A stretch of 64,000 nucleotides of DNA from Candidatus Melainabacteria bacterium (lineage in GTDB: Bacteria; Cyanobacteriota; Vampirovibrionia; 2-02-FULL-35-15), in assembly GCA_023250195.1 (NCBI GenBank), contig JAHFBF010000006.1, forward strand, positions 62,001 to 126,000. The letters are read 5' to 3'. Position 1 is the stretch's first letter. Each line of letters opens with the position of its first letter. A model generated the notes under the pieces. That model was not told the origin of the DNA. It ran no database searches and was given only the letters and a program-made list of their open reading frames with translations. Of this stretch, positions 45,832 through 51,999 are shown in pieces. Both the position numbers and the translations under genes were made by a program.

Positions 45832-47148
45832 ATGTCTTCTACCACCAAAGGTATTACATGGGCTAAGTGTAGGGACTTTGCAAGCATTATTTGTTCTAGA
45901 GAATCAACTTATAGAACAATGCTTGATATTACTGCATGGGATTTGCCAATATTCATTTCAGATTTATTTAGAGGGTGGAAAAAAGCAATTGAATCTGCAA
46001 TAGAGGGATTTGGAGGCACTATAACAATAGTTCTTTCTCCGGTTATTACAAGTATTGTAGGTAAAACTCTTGGTAAGGAAATATTACCTAAGCATATGCA
46101 GCAAGATACAATTCAATATTTAAAATTTACCGCGGAAGAGCTGAGAAGCAATGAAGGTATTTTAAAAGGTATTAAAAGACTCAGCGAAGAGGAACCTGAA
46201 GATAAAAGATTTATTGCTTCTCTTATGAAAAGAGTTGATAAAACAAAACAAGTTGAAAAATATGAAAAAGAAGCATTGGAAGTAGAAGAGTTCTCTAAAA
46301 ATGTAAAAATCTCAGATGAGGAAAGAAGTCAAATATATAAACTAAAAAAAGCAACTATAATTGGTGAAAGCTTAATTGAAGGTTTGTGGTGGGGCGGATT
46401 TGGTTTATTGATTAGATCAGTTAGAAAATATATTTTACAGGAGGATAGATTTACTGGTACAAAAGGATATGTAAGCGATTCGGAAAGTGAAAGTCTGGGA
46501 GAAGCTGGCAACATGAATCTATTTCAAAAGATTTGTGGAGCAGGCTCTATGTTCGTTTCTCCAATTACTAATTCAATTCTCTTTCATAAAATAGATAATA
46601 CTCCAAAAAACAAAAGCGGTAAATTTTTAAATCACATGAGAGAGAATTTTGATATGACACACGGGGTTTATCCCAAATTAGAACTTTTGTTTTCGATGAC
46701 TGCATTTCCAAAATGGTGTGGACTTTTAACGACAACTCAAGGCTGGTATGAATTCTCTGAAAGAATAATGAAGGCAGTAACGCTTGTACCATCATGGTGG
46801 TTAGGACATAGAGTTACAAATGGATTATTTGCATTAAATGCAGATAAAAATCTTGCTAAAAAATATAATGTTGATAAAGGAGTACTCGTAGAAAAAGAAT
46901 ATTTAGAACCAATAACTAAAAATGATAATTTCCTACAAAAATTAGCTAAACGTTTCCCTGAACCAGCAAAAATACATCATGTACTTAAAAGTACGGCACA
47001 TAATCCTGAACTGCAAAAAGAAGCAGAAAATGAACATGCTAAAGCATTATATAAAGGTTTTGCTCTTCATTCATTAGCGGTATGTCTTATAAATATGGGA
47101 GTTAATCAGGTCACAAAGATAAGAGCATTGCATGCACTAGAAAAATAA
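45832..47148 (+). CDS. Hypothetical membrane-associated protein
   Basis: About 438 residues from ATG 45832 (MSSTTKGITW); the longer reading from TTG 45772 adds 20 hydrophobic residues and cannot be excluded. Several hydrophobic or amphipathic segments (FGGTITIVLSPVITSIVG, ESLIEGLWWGGFGLLI, LVPSWWLGHRV) alternate with a charged coiled-coil-like stretch (about residues 110-180). No family recognised. A short copy of the dispersed repeat follows 22 bp after its stop. Confidence 0.55.
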   Translation: MSSTTKGITWAKCRDFASIICSRESTYRTMLDITAWDLPIFISDLFRGWKKAIESAIEGFGGTITIVLSPVITSIVGKTLGKEILPKHMQQDTIQYLKFTAEELRSNEGILKGIKRLSEEEPEDKRFIASLMKRVDKTKQVEKYEKEALEVEEFSKNVKISDEERSQIYKLKKATIIGESLIEGLWWGGFGLLIRSVRKYILQEDRFTGTKGYVSDSESESLGEAGNMNLFQKICGAGSMFVSPITNSILFHKIDNTPKNKSGKFLNHMRENFDMTHGVYPKLELLFSMTAFPKWCGLLTTTQGWYEFSERIMKAVTLVPSWWLGHRVTNGLFALNADKNLAKKYNVDKGVLVEKEYLEPITKNDNFLQKLAKRFPEPAKIHHVLKSTAHNPELQKEAENEHAKALYKGFALHSLAVCLINMGVNQVTKIRALHALEK

Positions 47149-47170
47149 GCAGTTAATGACTAAAAACCCT

Positions 47171-47227
47171 TGAAGTCCTAGTTTCCCACCTTGTTAATCT
47201 TAACCTTTTATTAAAAGTTACTTAATT
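47171..47227 (+). repeat. Dispersed repeat copy 1 (short, divergent)
   Basis: GAAGTCCTAGTTTCCCACCT then TTGTTAAT and a final TTACTTAATT. It lacks the GTTAACGATG centre and resembles the copy at 57982. It lies 22 bp after a plus-strand stop. Confidence 0.6.
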
Positions 47228-47264
47228 ATTCTAATAGTACCTTAATTAGACATACTCTCTTTAA

Positions 47265-47293
47265 GGTATAATCATGGTATAAAAGAGGTATAA
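47265..47293 (+). promoter_or_regulatory. Three GGTATAA direct repeats, promoter/operator of the toxin-antitoxin pair
   Basis: GGTATAA occurs at 47265, 47276 and 47287, exactly 11 bp apart (one helical turn). The first contains the -10 candidate TATAAT (47267-47272) and the last ends 3 bp before the antitoxin ATG. Such helical-turn direct repeats are typical operator arrangements for ribbon-helix-helix-type antitoxins. The -35 box is weak. Confidence 0.65.
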
Positions 47294-47296
47294 CTT

Positions 47297-47590
47297 ATGA
47301 CTTATCAATTAAAATTACAAGTTCCTATTTCTGAAGAGCTAAATAATAAACTTAAGAAAAAAGCTAAAGAAGTCGGCTTTAGCTCAGTTAATGAGATAGT
47401 GAGACTTTTACTAACTAATTTTGTAAATAATAACCTGGTTATATCTTTTGTAAGTAAATTGGGTTTTGAAAATTCTAATATTGATAACTTAAAACAAATC
47501 ATTGCTGAAGGACTTGTAGAATACAAAGAAGGAAAAACTAAAAAGCTTAATTTTTCTAAATCCTTACATAGTCAGTTAATAGAAGACTAA
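47297..47590 (+). CDS. Antitoxin of a type II toxin-antitoxin pair (RelB/ribbon-helix-helix-like)
   Basis: A 97-residue protein whose N-terminus (YQLKLQVPISEELNNKLKKK, then FSSVNEIVRLLLTNFV) has the beta strand plus two helices of ribbon-helix-helix antitoxins. The charged C-terminal part would bind the toxin. It precedes the RelE-like toxin by 5 bp. Family known: such antitoxins repress their own promoter, which here carries three GGTATAA repeats. Confidence 0.8.
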   Translation: MTYQLKLQVPISEELNNKLKKKAKEVGFSSVNEIVRLLLTNFVNNNLVISFVSKLGFENSNIDNLKQIIAEGLVEYKEGKTKKLNFSKSLHSQLIED

Positions 47591-47595
47591 TAATT

Positions 47596-47883
47596 ATGTA
47601 TGAATTACAGACCACAAGTAACTTTAGAAAGAAGTATAAGAAACTTGCCGAAAAAAATAAGAAATTACAGAGTGCAGTTGAAAAAACGCTTGAACTATTA
47701 AGATCAAATCCTAAATATAAATCTTTAAAAACTCATAAAGTTTTCCTGTCACAATATGGAGAAGTTTATAGTTCATTTGTGACTGGAGATATCAGAGTAA
47801 TTTGGATGCAAATTGAAAATAAGTTAGTAATTTTACTTTTGGATATTGGTGGACATTCTGGTAGTAAGAGTGTTTATAAATAA
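47596..47883 (+). CDS. RelE/YafQ-type toxin
   Basis: A 95-residue RelE/ParE-superfamily protein, likely a ribosome-dependent mRNA interferase. Visible features: SNFRKKYKKLAEKNKK (basic first helices), LKTHKVFLSQYGEVYSS, GDIRVIWMQ on the central strand, and LLLDIGGHSGSKSVY at the C-terminus, with a His and Tyr in YafQ-like positions. Its stop lies 16 bp before the full-length dispersed repeat, as expected for a cassette-like unit. Confidence 0.82.
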   Translation: MYELQTTSNFRKKYKKLAEKNKKLQSAVEKTLELLRSNPKYKSLKTHKVFLSQYGEVYSSFVTGDIRVIWMQIENKLVILLLDIGGHSGSKSVYK

Positions 47884-47899
47884 AATCAACTTATTAAAC

Positions 47900-48061
47900 T
47901 TGGTGGAGACCTAGTGGACAAAGTACGCCACGCTATTACATTATTGATAGCTGCTTAATTTATGCTCCGTGTACTTATATTTTAACCTTTTTCAACTAGC
48001 AAGTAGCAACTGGCAGGATTTACTATAGGGGTTATGCTAGGTGCTAGTCGAATATGCTTGG
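47900..48061 (+). repeat. Dispersed repeat copy 2 (full length, with 3' hairpin module)
   Basis: Core GGAGACCTAGTGGACAAAGT with GCCACGCTATTACA and GCTTAATTTA, then a 3' module where ACTAGCA and TAGCA pair with TGCTA and TGCTAGT (47995-48048), an imperfect hairpin around GGCAGGATTTACTATAGGGG. It sits between a plus-strand stop and a minus-strand stop. Confidence 0.9.
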
Positions 48062-48066
48062 AGTGC

Positions 48067-48813
48067 TTATACCTCAGCAATTTTTATATCCTTATTTTGT
48101 TTTGCGCTTGTGTACAGGATCAAAACTACAAGTATTGCTCCAAGAACTAAAGAAGAGCCGATAGTACCAAAGCCAAGACCGCCTTTTTGAGGAGATTTTG
48201 TAAGAACATCACCCATGGTCGCTCCAAACGGACGAGTAAGAACAAATGCGATCCAAAACAATAGGGTTTTAGAAATCCGTGTATAAAATACAGCTAAGGC
48301 CGTAAGTGCCAGTAACCCGCCGATTAATGTGGCACCACCTTCGAATCCAAGACCAGAATTATCAGCCAAGAAATCACCCAAAGCGGTGCCCAAGGTATTT
48401 GAAAATAAAATGGCAGTCCAATAAAGCAATTCAACTTTAAACGTTTTAATCTCTGTCACAGAAAAAGAGTGATCACTAAAATGCCAGTATATAAAAATGA
48501 CGGACAATATCGTGATTAAAACAAGAGAGCCTTTAGCGTAGCCAAGCCCTAAGGTGCGATCCATAAAATCTGACATTGTTGTGCCAGCAGTACTGGTTGA
48601 AAGAATAACAGTCCAATAAAGCAACGGATGATATTTTTTAGACCTTAATTGGGTCACAAGAGTGACCAAAAAGATCGCAATCAAAATTATAGAGCTAACT
48701 GCATAGCCTACATTCAGCGTCATAGATAAAAGGTCTCCAGCTGTTTCGCCCAGGGTAGTCGCAGCTATTTTCATGATCCAAAAAAGTAAAGTGATTTGTG
48801 GGAGTTTGTTCAT
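48067..48813 (-). CDS. COG4705-type integral membrane protein
   Basis: A 248-residue membrane protein with about seven or eight helices and four internal repeats, each containing a segment like TTLGETAGDLLSMTLNVGY, TAGTTMSDFMDRTLGLGY, NTLGTALGDFLADNSGLGF or PFGATMGDVLTKSPQ. The conserved Thr-Gly-Asp/Gly repeats suggest a pseudo-symmetric transporter or channel, but the family is functionally uncharacterised. Its start is 7 bp from a perfect 23-bp palindrome, which may control it. Confidence 0.8.
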   Translation of the reverse strand: MNKLPQITLLFWIMKIAATTLGETAGDLLSMTLNVGYAVSSIILIAIFLVTLVTQLRSKKYHPLLYWTVILSTSTAGTTMSDFMDRTLGLGYAKGSLVLITILSVIFIYWHFSDHSFSVTEIKTFKVELLYWTAILFSNTLGTALGDFLADNSGLGFEGGATLIGGLLALTALAVFYTRISKTLLFWIAFVLTRPFGATMGDVLTKSPQKGGLGFGTIGSSLVLGAILVVLILYTSAKQNKDIKIAEV

Positions 48814-48819
48814 TTAAAA

Positions 48820-48842
48820 ATATTCTTAATTATTAAGAATAT
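48820..48842. promoter_or_regulatory. Perfect palindrome between divergent genes (operator candidate)
   Basis: ATATTCTTAAT-T-ATTAAGAATAT, 11-bp perfect arms with a 1-base centre. It lies 7 bp upstream of the COG4705 start and about 30 bp before the -10 TATAAT (48875-48880) of the opposite gene. Size and symmetry suit a dimeric repressor. Confidence 0.55.
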
Positions 48843-48889
48843 CAGATTTCCTCTTTTGCTATTTAGTAGCTTGTTATAATAGTTTCAGC

Positions 48890-50031
48890 ATGAGAAGATA
48901 TCTATTTTTAATTTTGGTTTTTCTGTCTTCAATATTTATTTACAAGCTCATGGACAAAATAATTTTTTAAATCAAACTTCTTCCAGCAGTGGGTCAGTAG
49001 TTACTTCATCAGGTTCTCCCTGCGATGTAGAACTTTCTAAGACAATTACAAATATTAGCTATCCAAACGGTTGTAATTCCGGTGGTGTAAATATAACTTG
49101 TTGTCCTTTATCTCAACTTGGGATGGGTTTTATCACTTATGGTGACACCCTAGGGGATGACTTAAATGATTTAATAATTTCCTGGACTGTAGATTGTTCA
49201 TCTAAAAAAGTTACATTTACTGGCAGTGGTGAATCTGCATGCTTTGGACAAGCAACGACATTATGCGGTGATGTTACTAATATGGGTGGAGCACCAAAAC
49301 TTTGTGATCTACCGTCAAGTTCAGTTTGTTGTTCAGGTGCTGTACCTACTAGTAGTTCGTCATCAGGCTCTACAGCCGATGCAACAACTATATATATAAT
49401 TGTAGATGGACCTGGTGCTTGTACTCGATTTATTGCAACTACAGATCCTATTACAGGAATAGTTTCTGCTAGTCCTACGAACAATTCAATAACAAAGGCT
49501 GATGGGCATATAGTAGGAATTGGAACAGGTGAAGGAATGAATTGCCCGGGACCTCTTGGACATTACAACGGAACATTAGGTGGTCAAGCTGATCCAAATC
49601 CAGAAGCCTGTGGTTGGGGGCATGTTACAGAATTAAAAAATGTTTCACGTAGACTAACTGATATCTCAGATGCTATTCAAACTGAATCACTTATACTAAT
49701 AGACATAGGGAAAGAACCTCCTGATTACAAAGAAGCATTATCCTCTGCACATTCTGTGGCAGCTGACTTAGACGAGATTAGAAAAATTATTAGAAATCCA
49801 ATGGAAACAAATATTGGTGCAGGCAAGTCCAAAGCAATCAGTGACAAGTTAGGCAAAGCAATGAAAGATGACAAATCTGTTGCAGATACACTTACTCCAC
49901 CACCTGCCAAAAGAGATACGAATGTAGACACAGCAGTTACGATTAAGATAAATAAGGCACTTATGATAAAACAAGAAGCTTGTAGGATTTTAATTAATGC
50001 TGAAGCTATGGCAGCTGCTATGGGAGAGTAG
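48890..50031 (+). CDS. Secreted Ser/Cys-rich protein; signal peptide and body in different frames (frameshift)
   Basis: From ATG 48890 there is a good signal peptide (MRRYLFLILVFLSSIF), but this frame ends at TAA 48968-48970. The neighbouring frame opens at about 48944 with LQAHGQNNFLNQTSSSSGS and runs to 50031. One missing base near 48942-48946, in the run ATATTTATTTACAA, would join them. The body has Cys pairs, a VDGPGACTRFIATTDP motif and DGHIVGIGTGEGMNCPGP, and a C-terminal helical half. A paralogue starts at 63710. Either a sequencing error or a recent pseudogene. TATAAT at 48875-48880 gives a very short leader. Confidence 0.7.
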
Positions 50032-50047
50032 TTTTATTTACAAAATT

Positions 50048-50110
50048 TGGAGACCTAGTGAACAAGGTTTCCCACCTGGTTAATGCTCATTTTTTAGCAA
50101 AAGTAGCTTG
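50048..50110 (+). repeat. Dispersed repeat copy 3
   Basis: TTGGAGACCTAGTGAACAAG, then GTTTCCCACCTGGTTAATGC, then a degenerate AGTAGCTTGA end. It begins 17 bp after the stop of the frameshifted secreted gene. Confidence 0.75.
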
Positions 50111-50206
50111 AAGCCAGTTAAGAGGTTAAGAAACTATTGCTTTTTGGATTAGGGATTTGGCTTAATTGAATTAGGTAGAAATAATAACATCAAAGCAAGA
50201 AAATAT

Positions 50207-51040
50207 ATGCCGTCATTAGCAGCACAAAGAATATCACCAGATTTTTCCAATGTATTAGATAACTTTGGAAGAGCAAGATTTTGTGCTGAGTCTAGAGATT
50301 CCCTTATTGTTCGAATCCCAGAAAAATCATATGGTAGCGCTGAAATGATTTCACCAGATGGGGGCATTTTAACTGTTAAACATGTTGTTGAGGGAAGAGA
50401 AGATGAGGTTTTTGTTAGTCCTCTTTTATTAAATCCACCCAACTGGATTAAAGCACAGGTTATACAAATTGCAAATGATACGGATCTTGCCTTGCTTTTA
50501 ATCCCAGAATTAAAAGGAGATAAAGAATTTTCAACAACAAAAATTGCTTCAAATCCTTCTTTTGCTGGAGAGGATGTGTACACTATAGGATTTGGAAGTT
50601 TGTTATCAGATGGACAAGTGATAGGTTATAGTAATCAAAATGACCTTTTACCTTTTCCTGATATTTTCCATTCAAATGGGCACTATGTTATGGTTACTAA
50701 TCATGTAAGAGAAGCTGATTCAGGAAGTAAATTAGTAAATTCGGCAGCTGAAATGGTTGGTGTTACTATTGAGAGTTTTTTAAAACAAATTAAAATGGAT
50801 TTTAATGGTTTATCTGTAGAAGAGCAGGAAAAAATTATGGATGAAGTTGGAACAAGAGTTGTAAATGAAATATTTGGAGATAAGGTTAATTCGACTGGAA
50901 TTGTTTTAAAAAGACCTTTAAGAAATATTGCAGGAGTAATTAGTGTTGAAAGAATAATTCAATTTTTAAGTAGCTGCGGAATTAGCGAACATGATTTTTT
51001 AGATGGTAAACCAATTAGAAGTTCACTTAAAAAATGTTAG
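50207..51040 (+). CDS. Trypsin-like serine protease, no signal peptide
   Basis: A 277-residue protein with a chymotrypsin-type triad: His59 in ILTVKHVVEG, Asp93 in NDTDLALLLI, Ser172 in READSGSKL (ADSGS in place of GDSGG). Hydrophobic strands around these fit the double-barrel fold. There is no signal peptide or PDZ domain, so it is not a DegP-type protein and its location is unclear. It is a distant paralogue of the protease at 61278. A dispersed repeat starts 6 bp after its stop. Catalytic competence is inferred from the motifs. Confidence 0.7.
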   Translation: MPSLAAQRISPDFSNVLDNFGRARFCAESRDSLIVRIPEKSYGSAEMISPDGGILTVKHVVEGREDEVFVSPLLLNPPNWIKAQVIQIANDTDLALLLIPELKGDKEFSTTKIASNPSFAGEDVYTIGFGSLLSDGQVIGYSNQNDLLPFPDIFHSNGHYVMVTNHVREADSGSKLVNSAAEMVGVTIESFLKQIKMDFNGLSVEEQEKIMDEVGTRVVNEIFGDKVNSTGIVLKRPLRNIAGVISVERIIQFLSSCGISEHDFLDGKPIRSSLKKC

Positions 51041-51046
51041 TGAAAC

Positions 51047-51110
51047 TTGGTGGAGACTTAGTGGACAAAGTTCGCCACGCTAATACGTTATTGAAAGTGG
51101 CTTAATTTAT
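51047..51110 (+). repeat. Dispersed repeat copy 4 (overlaps PPK2 stop)
   Basis: GGAGACTTAGTGGACAAAGT, GCCACGCTAATACGTTATTG, GAAAGTGGCTTAATTTAT. GCCAC and GTGGC can pair. The final GCTTAATTTA contains the stop codon of the convergent PPK2 gene (51102-51104). Confidence 0.9.
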
Positions 51111-51917
51111 AATCTTTTTAAATCTAGAAAGATTAAAAGTCAGGGATGGAAACTTTATATTCATATCCTTCAAAGTTTCTATAATAATTTGTGAAACAGT
51201 AAGATTTCTAAACCACTTTTTATTAGATGGTATAACAAACCAAGGAGCTGATTTTGTACTGCATAAACTTAAAGCATCTTCATAAGCTTCTATATAATCA
51301 TTCCAATACTTTCTTTCTTTAAAATCTTCTTCTGAAAGTTTCCAGTTTTTCCTAGGATCCTCAAGCCTTTCTTCTAAGCGTTTCTTTTGTTCACTTTTAC
51401 TGATATAGAGGAAAAACTTCAAGATTGTTATATTGTTCTCAACAAGCATTTCTTCAAAGTTATTAATTTGTTCATATCTAAGAGACCATACAGATTGTGG
51501 AATAATTTTATGTACCCTGGCGGCAAGTATATCTTCATAGTGTGAGCGATTAAAAATGCCTATTTCTCCTTTAGGTGGAATTGCTTTATGAATACGCCAA
51601 AGAAAATCATGCTGATATTCTTCTTGTGATGGGATTTTAAAAGAGGTAACTTTACAATCCTGTGGATTACTTCCAGACATTACATGCCTTATTGTTCCAT
51701 CTTTACCGCTGGCATCCATTCCTTGCAATATGATAAGAAGAGTTCTTTTATTTTCAGCTTTGAGGCGATACTGAAGCTCAGAAAGAGAAGATATGTTTTT
51801 CTTTAAAATATTTTCTGCAGCTTCTTTATCTTTGAATTTTGCAGTATATTCAGGATCATAGTCAGAAAGTCTAAATTTTTTACCAGATTTAATGATAAGT
51901 TCCTTTGATGCTTTCAT
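51102..51917 (-). CDS. Polyphosphate kinase 2 family protein (PPK2)
   Basis: A 271-residue PPK2-type enzyme, which phosphorylates nucleotides with polyphosphate as donor. Walker A GMDASGKDG at 66-74, Walker B-like IFNRSHYEDIL at 121-131, the lid-region KKRLEERLEDPRKNWKLS, and the C-terminal APWFVIPSNKKWFRN are all in place. Its short single-domain form fits class III, but the class is not certain from sequence alone. It shares an 82-bp divergent upstream region with the P-type ATPase and its stop lies inside a dispersed repeat. Confidence 0.92.
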   Translation of the reverse strand: MKASKELIIKSGKKFRLSDYDPEYTAKFKDKEAAENILKKNISSLSELQYRLKAENKRTLLIILQGMDASGKDGTIRHVMSGSNPQDCKVTSFKIPSQEEYQHDFLWRIHKAIPPKGEIGIFNRSHYEDILAARVHKIIPQSVWSLRYEQINNFEEMLVENNITILKFFLYISKSEQKKRLEERLEDPRKNWKLSEEDFKERKYWNDYIEAYEDALSLCSTKSAPWFVIPSNKKWFRNLTVSQIIIETLKDMNIKFPSLTFNLSRFKKIIN

Positions 51918-51999
51918 ACAGTAACTATTATCTCAGATTTTAAACCTTACATTGTCACCCATATAACAAGCTGTCTATAGTAGAGTACTAAGTAGGTAT

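Noticed and set aside
48930-48950. Programmed -1 frameshift in the secreted gene
   Set aside because: No X-XXY-YYZ heptamer in the correct frame and no obvious downstream pseudoknot, so an indel or sequencing error is more likely.
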